Source: Bostrychus sinensis (lineage: Eukaryota; Chordata; Actinopteri; Gobiiformes; Eleotridae). From it: a DNA stretch of 64,000 nucleotides. Location of the stretch: NCBI GenBank assembly GCA_020698575.1, contig CM036240.1:22787711-22851710 (forward strand), given 5' to 3'. How positions within the stretch are numbered: position 1 is the first letter of the stretch; the number at the start of each line of letters is the position of its first letter. Below are positions 11,976 to 24,308 of this stretch, piece by piece. The translations under genes were made by a program, and so were the position numbers. The notes under the pieces are model-generated. The model made no database searches. It worked only from the letters and a program-made list of their open reading frames with translations, and was not told the DNA's origin.

Positions 11976-12678
11976 TACGGTATTTTTCGGACTATAAGTT
12001 GCTCCCACTAGCCAAAAAATGCATAATGAAGAAGAAAAAACGTATATAAGTCGCACTGGACTATAAGTTGCATTTTTGGGGGGAAATTTATTTTACAACA
12101 TCCAAGAACAGACATTTCATCTTGAAAGGCAAGTTATAGTAATGATAAAATAGAGAACACCAGGCTGAATAGGTGTGCAGTATGCTAACATAACACACTG
12201 ATGTTTATTCAGCTACATGAAGCATAAACAACGGACTGAATAGGTGTCTCTTGTGTTAACGTAATATATTAACAGTTATTCACATAACTATAGCATAAAT
12301 AACATAATATAACAAGTTCACCAAACTCACCATCTCACTCCTAATCGCTAAATCCTTTAAATTCTTCATCCTCGGTGTCGCTTCTGAACAACTTCGCCAA
12401 CTCCGGAGGTAGACGAAGCGCCGCTTCCTCCTCTGTGTGGCTGTCGTCAGACTCAGCATCAGCTTCATTTCCAATTATTCCGGTCTTTCTCAGTTGTCTT
12501 TATAGCCTAAGTTGTTAGCGGTAATGTTTACATTTTAAATTGTCAGTGGTACAGGTGCAGCAGATGCTGGTACACAAGTGCCCTCTAACGAACATATGAA
12601 ATATTTTAACATATACTCAGTCACAACCCTAGGCAGACTATGAAAAAAAGTGCGACTTACAGTCCGGAAAATACGGTA
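11976..12678. mobile_element. Terminal-inverted-repeat DNA element, copy 1 (CGGACTATAAGT ends)
   Basis: The left end TACGGTATTTTTCGGACTAT pairs with the right end, whose reverse complement is TACCGTATTTTCCGGACTGT. The same ends and interior recur at 42623-43157. A CAGGCTGAATAGGTGT-type segment is internally repeated. On the minus strand at about 12477-12350 there is a relic of an acidic reading frame (rich in E and D, including SDDSHTEEEAALRLPPELA) ending in a stop, possibly a decayed piece of an ancestral element gene. No clean target duplication was found. Confidence 0.82.
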
Positions 12679-13514
12679 TATGTATCTGAGTGTCTCTCTC
12701 TCTGTTCCACTTAATGCAAATACAGCACATTTATCAACTGTTAAATAGCAAATAAAAAGAAATCTCAAACAACTGTCCATGGTACATTAGCACAACTCCA
12801 CCTGAGGCCAAGGGAAGAAAATGCTCAGCAACCATAAAACTCTCCACTGGAATAAAGTCAAGCACCCCATAAGCAAACTTCTATGTCATGTGCATCATAA
12901 TACTGCCACTTAGTAATTAAGATGCCAGAAAGATCTCACCACTACCCTTTGTGGTGCTGGCTCTCTCCCTGCTCATTGTTCCCCCAGCAGTGGCGGCATT
13001 GCTTGCTTTGGGACACAGTTTCTTTGTCCGCCTGATATTATGTTAATAAGCTGCTGTTAAAAAGCTACCTTAGTGAAATTATTTTTGCTAATTACTCTCA
13101 CTTGCTATTCTTCATACTAAAAGATCACACATTTTGCTAACGGTGTATTTTAAACTCTAGAAATACAGTGACTTCACTTCAACTTTACAAAATGACACAC
13201 AACAATGACAAGTCTGAAAAATCAGTTTCTTTCTTGGTAACTGCCTTCCAGGAAAAACAAAACCATATTATAGGCTATGGTAATCAAGCTTTCTCTTTTA
13301 CACAAGAAAACAAAACAACCAAAAACACACATGAAGCAATAGTCTAACAATGAACCACATTACCCAGGTGTTGCAGTGTGATAAAGAGAAATATGACTGC
13401 ATGCCAATCTGGGTACAAGTACTTCCTTCTTCTTTCTATTCAGCTTTTCCCTCGCGGGGTTGCCCCAGCGAATCATCTGCCTCTTAGTATGCAGTGATTT
13501 GGATATTAATATAT

Positions 13515-13600
13515 TAATATTACGCAACTCTCTCCATTTATCCGGGTTTGGGGCTGGCACAAAGCGCACAGTGGTTGGTGACACCTGGTCGCTGGATGAC
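13515..13600. repeat. Fragment of a teleost dispersed repeat (CCATTTATCCGGG block)
   Basis: The stretch ACGCAACTCTCTCCATTTAT followed by CCGGGTTTGGGGCTGGCACA resembles a widespread fish repeat module, recalled from general knowledge and not searched. A related module may be present at about 21295-21470. Short and degraded. Confidence 0.4.
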
Positions 13601-14411
13601 ATGTACAAGTAGTTTAAATCAGTCACAAAGGCATTCATTAGAATCTCTGAAAGCTTACGGTATGTCTTTTACAGTTTATCATATCCTTCCACTGGCTTGT
13701 GTTTGTGTACAGTGCAGTGGCTCTATAAATATTTATAATAGTGCAGATAATCCAATCTTACTGATAGCAAAGTGGTAATAGCGCAAAGAAGCTCGGGTGA
13801 CTATAGGGATTTGCAGCTTATCAGCTCCACTAAAAGCATGGATAACCGGAGCTACTGTTTTTTTTAATCCAAGCCTTTTCACTGTCTCCAAAACTTCACA
13901 GACTTGTGTACAGTGTAAAATACTGCACTGAGATTACATGCTATCAAAGAATACACATCTACAAGAGTTCAGTGTGATTAATGGCCTTTCTTGAGTGGAT
14001 GAACAAATATTAGGGAGTAGAGCAATAACCTGGGATGTTGAAAGTACTTTTTTTATCCCAAGCCATCTATAATAATTTTAGCCCTACGCTGTAAAAAGAC
14101 CTTGAGTCCATACACTTGCAGCAAGAGACAGGAAAGTGAAAGTAGAATGGTAAAAGAGAAACACCATATCAGACCTTGACCATGAAACATCATAAAGAAA
14201 ACATTTTTAGTTGAAATATTTTGAGAAGTTAAATAATCCAGCCCCACTAACTTTTGAAAGGATGCCGTCTTCCACTCATGCTTGTTGCTAACCATTATTA
14301 TATCATAAATGTTTATTCAAAATGGAGTGGACTTTTTGAAATGCTTGGTACGTCAACAAGTAAGCTACTGGAAATATTGTATGCACGTATGTATGCTGGT
14401 GAGCAAATTAC

Positions 14412-14803
14412 CTTAGACACTCTCTGGGCCACCTCCCGGCCGACAGAAAGCCCCTGGACAAATGTGCGTGCAGCAATGAAGGCACGGGTAACTTGAGCCT
14501 TGAGCTTCCTGGGCACGTCTCCAAAGGGTTTGAGCTCATCCGTGTACTTGCTGATGCACTCCAGATAGTCCTCGGTGATGACATACTGCGAGTTGAGCAA
14601 CGTGAACATGCGCTCCAGCAGCCGCGACCAAAAGTCATTAAGCATTTCCTCCAAGTTTACGTTCCCCCCAGTGTAATATCGCTTCAGCTCCGCAAATAGG
14701 TTCTCGAAGACCTCTGAATTTTGCATGTAAGGCTTGCCGTAAGTCTTGACGAACATCTCGTTTAGTGACCTCTCCGTGTTCTCCAACAGTTCCAAAAAGA
14801 ATT
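14412..14803 (-). CDS. gpc6: Glypican-6, coding exon 3
   Basis: This 392-bp exon completes codon 104 and encodes residues 105-234. The acceptor is TTTTCCCAG|AATTC and the donor AAG|GTAATT; it starts in phase 1 and ends in phase 0. It is the most conserved part of the core. Recognisable blocks are NEMFVKTYG (118-126), YMQNSEVFENLF (129-140), the ELKRYYTGGNVNLEEMLNDF block (142-161), the single family cysteine C186 in YLECISKYTDELKPFGDVPR, and TRAFIAARTFVQGL (209-222). The TGGNVNLEE form and the VGREVA segment favour GPC6 over GPC4. Position 107 is Leu where relatives I know usually have Arg or Lys. In the family this region forms the long helical bundle of the glypican ectodomain. No stop or frameshift interrupts it. 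Confidence 0.97.
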
Positions 14804-15239
14804 CTGGGAAAAGACAAGAAAGAACAAAGACGTAAACTGTGAGTATTTAAACATTATACAAATCCAAGCATGGTCCCAAAAGCTATGATTAAAATGGAAA
14901 TGTTTGCCTTGATTGCAAAAGAAAGAACAACAATCAAGAAATATGAAAATAGCAAGTCATTTTGGCAGCACCAGTTTCACTTGTGGAGACTTAAATTCCT
15001 TGTTCATTATTGTGTCTACAGAAGAGTGCATGTGACATTGCAAGGGAAGAGCAAATAAAGTATTTCTGGAAAACAATAAGTTTTTGTTTGTAGTTCAGGT
15101 GGTCTGTAAAATATACATAGATTACATTAAACAATGTATACTATATGGTATAGTATAAAGACTTCGATACAATATTCTAAGGCAATAGGGTTGAATGATT
15201 TAAAGCAACACTGTAACCTTTAGTACATGTCTTTCAATT

Positions 15240-15500
15240 TATTTTTAATAATTAATAATAATATTAATAAAAATAATAATGATAATGATAATAATGGATT
15301 TGTTTATTGCACTTTACAAATCTCTCAACCTCTCATCCAGTCCTCCTTCGTGCACACAATCACACAACACATTCATACAGGCAAGGGGGGTGAAGTGTCT
15401 TGCCCAAGGACACAACAATAGTATGAACTGGGGAGAGCGAGAATCGAACTGCCAAGGATGAATCCTTACTACACTACACTTACCTACTCAACCAGACACT
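15240..15500 (-). mobile_element. tRNA-derived SINE, minus strand, with (TAA)n-type tail
   Basis: Read on the minus strand, the head near 15500-15430 contains a B-box-like AGTTCGATTCTC. The body carries the fish-typical module whose plus-strand form is GAAGTGTCTTGCCCAAGGAC (15393-15412). It ends in an ATT/ATA-rich tail (about 15296-15240 on the plus strand). No target duplication was identified. Confidence 0.65.
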
Positions 15501-16699
15501 CCAATGTGTAACTCTGAGTGATGTGTCTCATGAGAATTATCTAATCTCACTGGAGGAGCACAACTTTACACTTATGTACATCAAATGTACTTCAGGGATA
15601 AATCTGATCACTGCAGTGCAGTTAGATACAAATGACCCATTAAGTACAAACTTTAATATTTTCAGTCTTGCCTTATATTTTGGGGTGTTCACAGCAAACC
15701 CTGACCACAGACGGCTAACTACATGGTGGGCCTCAACTGATGTGGCTTGTGGATCAGTCTTTCTTTAAAACTTTTACTTGGAGAGCGTTGACATGTTGTC
15801 CTATCTGTTCACATGAGACCATCATCACAGCCCCACAGTGAGGGTTTTCATACTGCACCTTGCACATGCATCGTATACATTTTTGCATTCTTGCCCCATG
15901 GACACATCTAACTTACACTTACATAATTATGGTGATGCCAAACTCAAACATGTATACTCAAGCAGCAGGGTTTCCTCTGGCCTTGGACTGCACAGTTAGT
16001 TATGTGGCTTCCAGATCAGCAGATGAAGAGAGATTGATGGATGGTATCTAGAGTAAGATATACCGACATGTAAAGCCTGACTGAAATATCACTCCATTAG
16101 GCCTTTTTCTTTAAATTACATTTAAATTTTGCTGCCAATTACTAATACATAGCTGCCCTTTAAGGCATAAAGCATTGATGTGCAGAGCATTGTCTATCAT
16201 TGTGTGCATAATGAAGATTCATAATGGCAGATTTTATTTGTAAAGTTTCCAGCTATTTTGCATATTCTCTTTAGGCAAGTCTCATTTGCTTGGTGACCTC
16301 TGTGACTCACCATAAAATTGGAGAAGATAATACAGCATATCACACCATCTGCTATCCATAATGATAGCCCGATCTCTCAAGGACCAATATTAAAATTAAA
16401 TAGCCTTTCAAAAAAACTGCACATTCAAGAGTAAAGTGTAATAGTTCAGGACTATCTGGAGTTTCTGAAGGGTATGGAAGATTATAGGATGATTATGTGA
16501 TAAGTCAGAACAGGCTAATTGAAAGAACAGTGACCACATAGGCAAGGCCAGTCATAAGGGACTTGAAAAGTGGCAATAATTAAAAATAATGAGCTCCGAG
16601 GTTGTAACAGCATGTCAGCTATTAATACCTTGGACGTCATAGCTACTGGCAAGATCTCCTGTAGACGGCACATATTGTTAACACTACCCAAGATATTAT

Positions 16700-16930
16700 A
16701 GACTTAATGGGTGAATTCACGCAGCATGCTCAGAATTAGCGGCGACAAGACAAGCCATTTCAGCGGGGGTCACGTGACACGCCGCGACCACATCTCCAAT
16801 AAGAGATCCATCATGCCGCGCTCGGAGCCGTGCACATTAAAGCCACTTATGAGAATGGCCCAGACCGAATGTAATGGATTCAAAGTGGTCATTAGCGCAG
16901 GTGAAATTACAGATGACAGCAGGAGAAACA
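16700..16930. promoter_or_regulatory. Candidate intronic regulatory element, GC-richer island
   Basis: About 230 bp of non-repetitive sequence with CpG sites in otherwise AT-rich intron. It contains a CACGTG E-box (GGTCACGTGACACGC, about 16768-16782) and ATTAGC-type homeodomain words. It shares no similarity with the repeats in this window. The call rests on composition and motifs only. Confidence 0.3.
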
Positions 16931-18119
16931 AAATGGTATGTCTGCTCTGATACCAACAGACATCTCTCAAATAAAAATGCATACAAGCAACATTATAGAA
17001 GGTATAGTATTGGTGATATAGTAGATTGTTTGGGGATAAATATGAGTCTAGAGAAAGGGGATGACACTTCTGCCACAGTAGACAGAGAATGCTATGCTAC
17101 ATTTTAGAGGTGCTAAGTTTAGCTCTAACTTGTAGATGTGTGAAAGAATGGTAAACATGACAGCTTGACATATTTTTTAAATTCTTTTTTGCGCTTTTGG
17201 AAAGAGATAGTGACAGTGTTGCAGGAGAATATTTAGTTTTAGTGGCAAGAAGTCTAGTTTAAGTCAAGTGTGTGTCTCAAAGCTGAAGTCAGTGTAAGCC
17301 ATAAGTAGTGTGCAGCATGGAGTGGAACTGAATTAAATTACAAGGCTTCAACTGAAAAAAAAAATGCACAACAACATATCATTAAAAAAATCAATGAATA
17401 GCAAGGAAATATAGAAATCAGTAAACAGTGGCATTTCAGAGCACACTTCTAGGCATAGAGCTGGTTTTAGGGTATATTGTGGTACAAAAATAGTAATTAT
17501 AGTATAGAAAACAGCAATAATATCACATGCCATTCATGTAATTGCACCTGACAAGAGCAGAACATTTAACATTTTCTTTATTACATGTTATCTCTTGGGC
17601 AGGCGATGCTGTAATGAATTACATATGTGAGTTTGTACTACATAGGTGCAGGGTAAGGCTCTCTTTTGTAGATTAGCCTACAGACATTTAGTTTGGATCA
17701 CTAAGTACTGCAAAGAAACAGGAACAAGACTGACAAAAGAAGATGACAAGCAGGTAATTAACCAGACAAAAATAAGTGCTCCCTTTACCTTAAAATATTG
17801 CTGTAATCATTAAATCATAATGTGATATTTTCCCTCAAGATCATACTACCTCAATCTCACAAGGAAAGCTACCTGCTACAAGAATTACATCCTGGTATGT
17901 TTTGTAATTATATAAATAAAGCTTGTATAATCAACACAATTAGCATAAAAATCTGGCATACCGACTGGATTTAATGTTATACTTATCTTGACTAAAATAT
18001 AAATGTAAAATATTTCTATTTGCAGCGTTACTCTTACATGACACAAAGACATGACAACTGAAAGTGGCTTCAGATAGCTGTAATTATTTTATATAATGTT
18101 TTTAAACATGTTATGGTGC

Positions 18120-18560
18120 TCTGAGACACAGATTAATGGCATTAAAAAAAAAGAAATAGACATGATTAATTCAGAAAAAGAGCAGTGCATTTGATTTCAT
18201 TGCCCTGTCTTTCAATTAATTAGCAGTGTAAGTGGAAAAGAATCTCTTGTTAATGTGGTTGGTATATATTTGACACATATTTAAGCGTGGTTCATTAAGT
18301 TAAATTAATTAAATTGAGAAAGACTATGAGCATATATGAGCAGTGTAATTACTCCAACACCAGAAGCAGGCTGTGAGACTCAATGGAATGGAATATTTGG
18401 TGAAATATTTGACAGTGGGAATAATCGGGGGAGCTCGCATAAATATTTAATAGAATTACTAATTAAGATGTCTGTCCCAGCAGTGAATGGCTGTGAGAGC
18501 TGTAACAATAGTAAAAGTGCTGGACCGGGGCAATTCCAAGAGTCTAAAACTCCCAGAGAG
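18120..18560. promoter_or_regulatory. Candidate intronic regulatory element, homeodomain-motif rich
   Basis: Non-repetitive, with clustered TAAT/ATTA cores (AATTAATTAGCAG, TAAATTAATTAAATTGAG, ATTACTAATTAAG) and AAATATTTAA words, followed by low-variability text around 18360-18520. Glypican loci in vertebrates are often rich in conserved non-coding elements. Conservation is not tested here. Confidence 0.3.
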
Positions 18561-19585
18561 TTCATACAGCTCCAGTGATAAATCGGTCGGGCTGCGATCC
18601 CTCACTGTGCGCTGAGAGCTGTGCAGGGGTTACACGCTGCCATCCTGCTTGTGATAAAAACAAATCCTGTGTTTGTGAGCCTCCACAGCTGCGTGCACTC
18701 AAAGAAAGCCACTGATGGATGCTCTCCTGGATGTCAGACGTGTCAGTAGTCTCTCTCCTTTGCACATCTCCGAACACTGCGCTCCTATTTTAAATCATTG
18801 AGCTCGATGATGGGAAAAGGTGAGCTGCGTGCTTTACATTTATAAAAAGAGCATGGTGTCTAGAGAGAGTGTTAGTACATCCACTGTACTTGTCACACCT
18901 ACCGAGAACACCTGAATGGAGATAGAGGAATTCATTATTAAAGAGATCCGAGATTTGAATAGAAGCATACTCATTTGTTCATTTACTGAACACTTGTGGG
19001 TGGACATAAGGGACTTTTCCATTGGATGCCAAACTGGAAACTGGAAACAAATTTTATTTCGAAGTTTGCTTTATTTTGTAATCTTCGCACTGGACTGGAC
19101 AAACGGAGCAGTAAAGTAATTAGCAAGGGAAATGTCCGCAAAAATTCTTGGTTCCTCTGTGTTTTTAAAGTTTAGGGCAACATGGTTGAACGTTAATTGA
19201 TCTGCTGTGACAGAGCTCTGGACAGTTTCAGGATAAAATACTCACGAACTAAATCGCGAGCCTGGTACAACACAGAGATGCCCCGGTGAGTCTAAAGCAT
19301 GTGTTAGTGTGTGACAGACTGATGACATTACAGATGACAAACGGCAGCTTTTGTAGGAGTTACTTCATTAAAGCGAGGAATAAAACTGAAGTATTTACAT
19401 TTTTCTAAAAATGAACATGAACTTCACAGCAATTTCTTTAAATGTTCACTTTATCCTTACTGAATCTGAACTATTAAAATATTATAAACACTAATAATAA
19501 TAATTTTAACTTAATTTGAATGTTCTGTTTTATTCTAATAAAATAAATATAATAATATATACATAATAGCTTTTTATTTTGACTA

Positions 19586-20065
19586 AATATTTGGTTAAAC
19601 AAGCCGATAGCATTGATATCGATTGTGGGCCCTTATATCGCATCATATCGTGATCATATTGTGGCACTCTCTGAGGTATCGCCTGTCCACTGTAACCATG
19701 TAATTTCTTATTGTGATAAAAGTGGCGATTCACACCCCTAATATTTAGCTTGTCCTCTCTTAGAATACAACAGCTTATCACAAGGTCATGTTTGATTAAA
19801 AGTAACACTTTCCCTTTAATTTCTGTTCTTTGGCTTATTTATTTATTTTTTTTTGCCTGACTGTGGATTCTCTCTCATCCAATCAGCATGCAGAAGTGTG
19901 TAGCCCTACCTTTTCCAAAGCAAACTAAAGCGGACCTACTGCTCGACCCCCTTGCCGAGGGGCGCCAAAAGTTTGGTACACTTTCTGGGTCCGCTTTGGG
20001 AAGTGGAAACACCTCCAACTCCGCCCAACCTGCTCCGTATCACCCCAGTGGAAAAGCGCCTACTG
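19586..20065. mobile_element. Two adjoining transposon relics
   Basis: The stretch 19586-19742 has the ATCGTGATATCG-type words of a fish hAT-like MITE end (TATCGCATCATATCGTGATC). The stretch 19815-20065 matches the right third of the element at 35141-36459 and ends in the same CCAGTGGAAAAGCGCCT terminus (about 20045-20061). Both lack a recognisable partner end nearby. The 300-bp open frame across 19888-20187 is a shadow of this repeat. Confidence 0.6.
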
Positions 20066-20109
20066 TATCGAGGGCTTTATCTTGCAATGGTAATGAATCT
20101 TTTAAAGGT

Positions 20110-20410
20110 CCAGATATTAGGTTTATTGAAAAAAAAAAAAATCATGAATCATTTGTTTCTTTGCTGAACCCTTGTGGCGGCAGTTAGTATGTTTGGCCTA
20201 CTTGGCAATGGTTCAGAAGCCTTTAAAAAAATCCTGTACCTAGACAATGATTCAGATTTTCAAAAACAAATCCTTGGCTTATTACTGATCTTAACTTAAC
20301 ATTCCTTTTATATCTGGCTATTACTTTTTGAAGAGTCTTGCTAACAGACTAACAAACAAACTAATGCAAGAACATAACCTAGTTTAAAGTCAAATTGCAG
20401 AAGACCAAGC
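20110..20410 (+). repeat. Dispersed repeat, copy 2 of 4
   Basis: Carries CTGAACCCTTGTGGC and TTGCTAACAGACTAACAAAC, matching the copy at 4580-4930. Edges approximate, no coding content. Confidence 0.55.
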
Positions 20411-21294
20411 AAATAGGATATATGACCAATTTATGATTATATTGTTGGATGTAGTAAAAAAGCTTCAATCCATTGAAAATTATTAGTACACATTGGTCGC
20501 ACTAGGTATCATACTATCATAGCATACTATTTCTGCTACAATACAACAAATGTCCACCCGGTTAACTGGCTTCTGGGCAGAGATATCAAAACCAGTTCTT
20601 ACAACACATCCACGTATTGCTTCCAGCTAGATGAATGGCAACTTGTAGGACAGGAAAATTGCCTCAGTTCACTGAATGGTAGATGTGTCTCTATTCATCT
20701 ATATTTAATGTTATCATGTACTCTGCAAACCAAGAATATCGTCAAAACTCTGCATTATAGTGAGTGTATTTGGAGGGCTCTCGAACAGTGTTGAATCACG
20801 GCTCCTGCAGACTGTGACGTGAACCTGAGGTGACCTTAAACACCAACCGAGGTGCTAGAGATGTGACTGGAATGACATCAACTGCAAGGACCCAAATGGA
20901 AGTTGGCAAGGCAGAATTAATTACTCAGGTCCTCTGAACTGTGAACAGCTGTAACTTAGGAGGACGTATAAAGCTGGAGTGGATCTGATTAAAAGTTCCC
21001 TACATGCTAAGACACACCACGTCTTTCTTCTTCACAGAGTTTAATTATCTTGTAATGGATGATAAACCTGTGTAGCACCGGGGGGTTAAAATGACACCAC
21101 TCTATGTCGCAATCTGTTAGTAAAATTAAGTTATATTTTACTAACAGATACAGAAACTTTAAAACAAGGCTTGAATATCCAAATTGAGCCACAAACTAGA
21201 ATAGTATATACATTAAAGACTATTGGGTAATTAAGCTTAAAAAGTGGCCGATATATTTTTTTTAGAAAGTATATAAAATGTATTTCTTTTTTAG

Positions 21295-21470
21295 CCTCAG
21301 CAAAGTATTTAGAGGTTTTACACCAGATGCCCTTCCTGAAGCCATTCATTTATGGAACCTGCACATTTTGTGGCTGGACATTTTGGCTCCACCTCAGGGA
21401 ATCAAATCCCTGACATCCCGTACCAGAAATGGTCACTGATGGAAAAAATAATTGTGATGCATTAGCAGAG
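21295..21470. repeat. Fragment of a teleost dispersed repeat with B-box-like end
   Basis: Contains ACACCAGATGCCCTTCCTGA and an inverted B-box-like GGGAATCAAATCCC. Probably a degraded SINE-related module, possibly related to the fragment at 13515-13600. Confidence 0.4.
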
Positions 21471-22099
21471 GTCTGCACTTTTCTAAATCCTTTTAGTTTA
21501 AGCAATTCTGTCAATATTAAAACACAATATTGCATGTGTTTCTAAAACTGTGCAGCTGTTTAAAAAATGTTTGGAAAAAATGCTTAGTTCATACCCATAT
21601 TTCCGATTAAACAGCTTGCTATCCCTCTGTCCTCTTCCCGGATGTGTAATCTTCCATTCACACAGCACGTAACACACACAGCTTGGCCCGCTGCCTCGCT
21701 GAGCTTGTACACTCCAAACTCACAATCTTCACTGCCATAAGGAGCACTTCAAACTCCATGTGTCAATCACCAGTTGGCTCATTGATTGTTCTAACAGGAA
21801 GCGCGTGTCCACAGAGGGCTGTGCCATTGAGGAGAACATGACAGACTGACACTTAATGTCTCCTTTTTCCACTATCTTCTTTTATATGAGCCATAAACTG
21901 GAAGTTGAAGGAGATAAGGAAATGATGAAGAAAATTTGAAACTTATCAAAAATGGTCCATTACTGACTTGCTGAAGGTATGAAGAATTAAAGTAAATATA
22001 TTTACAAGAAAAATACTATTGTCTGCTTAGTAAAACAAGAAACTACTGGTATGGCTCTACACAGCCCTAATCTCAACATCAAATTTATTTATGCAACTA

Positions 22100-22275
22100 T
22101 TCCCGGTAGGGGTTGTGGGTGGCTGGAACTTATCCCAGCAACTATGGGCCTTACACCCTGGACAATATCCATTCATTCATTCACTAGGGGTAATTTTAGA
22201 ATCATCAATTCACATGTCACGTCCTGACACAGTTAAAGGACATGCAAACTCCACGTAGAGCTTGTGTGTTGGCTA
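22100..22275 (-). mobile_element. SINE-like fragment, minus strand
   Basis: Inverted form of the 42124-42486 body: CTTATCCCAGCAACTATGGG corresponds to the CCCAAAGTTACTGGGATAGG block there, followed by ACCCTGGACAAT and a CATGCAAACTCC block. Only part of the body survives. Confidence 0.5.
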
Positions 22276-22544
22276 GCCCAAAAAGCTATTCATTATAGTT
22301 TATGTTTATAAAGGCCTTGTTACTTCACAGAATTTCCCCAAACATATGTGAAACATTTGTACTGAAAACTGAAACAATTGTCATACTACAATTTTATAAA
22401 ACATAGAACCTTGTGTATTAGAAACCTAAGTCCTGAGGTCCAGGTTTTTGTTGCTTGTTTTGTTTTTTCAAAAAGGAATATAAAAGAGAAGAGTGGCATT
22501 TCTACCTGTATGCTACAGTTCCCTAGTCTGTCTTCCTAAACTTC

Positions 22545-22755
22545 CCAAAAGTTTGCTGAGAAAGCTTTTTGCCGCTGCCCAGCCATACATTTATGCTCTT
22601 GTGCATCCACACTTGGCAGCTGGCAAGTGCTCTATAGCCTTTTATGGCTGACTGCTCCTGTAGATAAGTGCTTTGCTCAAGGGCACAACAGCGACGGCAC
22701 CTGGCAGATGCTCTCTTGCACTTTTTACTCAGCACATTAGCACTGCCCAATACAA
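22545..22755. repeat. Fragment of a fish dispersed repeat (GCTCAAGGGCACAAC block)
   Basis: GTGCTTTGCTCAAGGGCACA resembles the TGTCTTGCCCAAGGACACAA module in the SINE at 15240-15500. It is diverged and lacks clear ends. Confidence 0.4.
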
Positions 22756-23158
22756 ACCTATTGTCTATTGCAGTATCCTTACAATATCCATTATAAAAAT
22801 CATTAAAAAATAGCTTGAACTTTAGTAATGCTATGGTAAATTATCTGGCTTTGATTAAGAGAAAAAAGTCTAATACTAAACTTTACTAACCTTTTATGAT
22901 GTAATTTAATCTGATCAATGATAACAAATTATATCTTAGTTATAGTATTATATTGTTAATAATTTGCAAAATTATCTTTATTTTCAGATGAAGCAGATAG
23001 CAGTAGTAATGTCTAAGGACAATAATAGACTACAATGTGTACATGAATCATGATAAAATAGAATTTTTAATCTTCACTTAAGAAAATCATGATATGAACT
23101 TTTTGTTATATTGCCTGCCCCTGGGTGTAGCTTGGGCTATAATACTCCCTTTCTCTTA

Positions 23159-24308
23159 GGGCCAGATTTATCAAAGGTTTGAATGCACGCTAAATGTATA
23201 AGACATGCTAAAAGTGGAGCAAACCTAGGCGCAGCTGAGATTTGCGTCTCTCACAGGAGCTAAATGAGCCCAGCGCAGATTTTGCTCCAAATTTTGCAAA
23301 TGAAATCACTCTGCGGTCGCTGTTTGATTTATCACGAGTACGGGAGCTAAATCTGTGTGAAAATTTTGCACGTTGGAGAAGCAGATGCAAAGGTTTTGTG
23401 GAATGAGTGCAGCTTTTAGGGCACAGGTGGGGCGTTGAAAATAAGTTGTAATGCTTTAACAGGGCTTATTTACAAAGATACAACAGTAATGTGTTGATTT
23501 GAAGTCGGAGAAAACAAAAAGACAGACTTTACCTGCAATACTTTTTCCTTGATTCCTTGATACCTTTACAGCTTCCGTCTCCTGTCTGTTTCACATCTTT
23601 TTAAATCCTTACAGTGACGCAATAATCTTAAAATGCTATGTAAAGCCTACGTGAAGTCTCACTTGTGTTTGTCCCATTGCCTCACAAAGCTCGCTGCGCC
23701 GCTTGATTGACAGCTGCTGTGGCTCAAGGCTGTGCTGCGTGATTTGGCTCTGAATATACAATCAGAGGACATCGGCATTTTTTTATATTGTTATTGTTTA
23801 TTATTTGATCATGATCCACACTGCATAGAGGCTACTTGATACATTTTGCAATAATTGTTGAAGGGTTACTGGCTCTGACAGACAGTGAATATGATTTTAT
23901 GTTTCCTCTCTCCACTTGTCTCACACAGAGGATTAAGTCACATGATTCTGGTCTGTGCCAGAATCGCATGAAACATTTAACAAGGATGGATTACAGAAAG
24001 TTAATAGAAGAAAGTAAAATGCAATGAAATGATTCTCCCTTAAAGACAGTGATCACAGGTGTACTACAGTCAGTCCTGTAATATGGCTGGACTCTCAGAT
24101 TGACTTTTGTGTTGCATCACTGTGGGGAAAGATGCAGTCAGAGCTAAGAAGAGCAGCATGGCTCTGGCCAGCTGTCAGTGCTCACGCAAAATTCTCATTT
24201 ACATATGAGATTTGCGATAGCAATTACTTGCGCAGTTTCCAACAAATATCAGACGCTATTTTTTAAGTTGCACTCGCAATTTAGCACCTGTCTGAGTAAA
24301 TCTGGCCT
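23159..24308. mobile_element. Terminal-inverted-repeat DNA element (GGCCAGATTTA ends), 1.15 kb
   Basis: The left end GGGCCAGATTTATCAAAGG pairs with the right end, whose reverse complement is AAAGGCCAGATTTACTCAG. Internal AGCTAAAT and TTTGCGTCTCTCACAG words recur inverted near 28460-28620, where a second copy ends in AATAAATCTGGCCC. No transposase frame. Confidence 0.75.

Larger units (their letters stand above)
8088..14411 (-). other. gpc6: gpc6 intron 3 (6324 bp)
   Basis: Bounded by donor AAG|GTAATT (GT at 14410-14411) and acceptor TTACAG (AG at 8088-8089). The part 8088-11440 shows only unique AT-rich DNA and a poly-A run near 9930. A CRE-bearing repeat lies at about 11445-11880, a G24 run at 11895-11918, a terminal-inverted-repeat element at 11976-12678 and a repeat fragment at about 13515-13600. 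I see no gene in the intron. Confidence 0.9.

Noticed and set aside
11625..12056. 143-codon open frame, the second longest on the minus strand, with a proline run
   Set aside because: It crosses the G24 run and a transposon end; composition follows the repeat and no domain is recognisable.
19888..20187. 99-codon open frame on the plus strand
   Set aside because: Lies in a copy of the transposon end also found at 36280-36459; no conserved domain.
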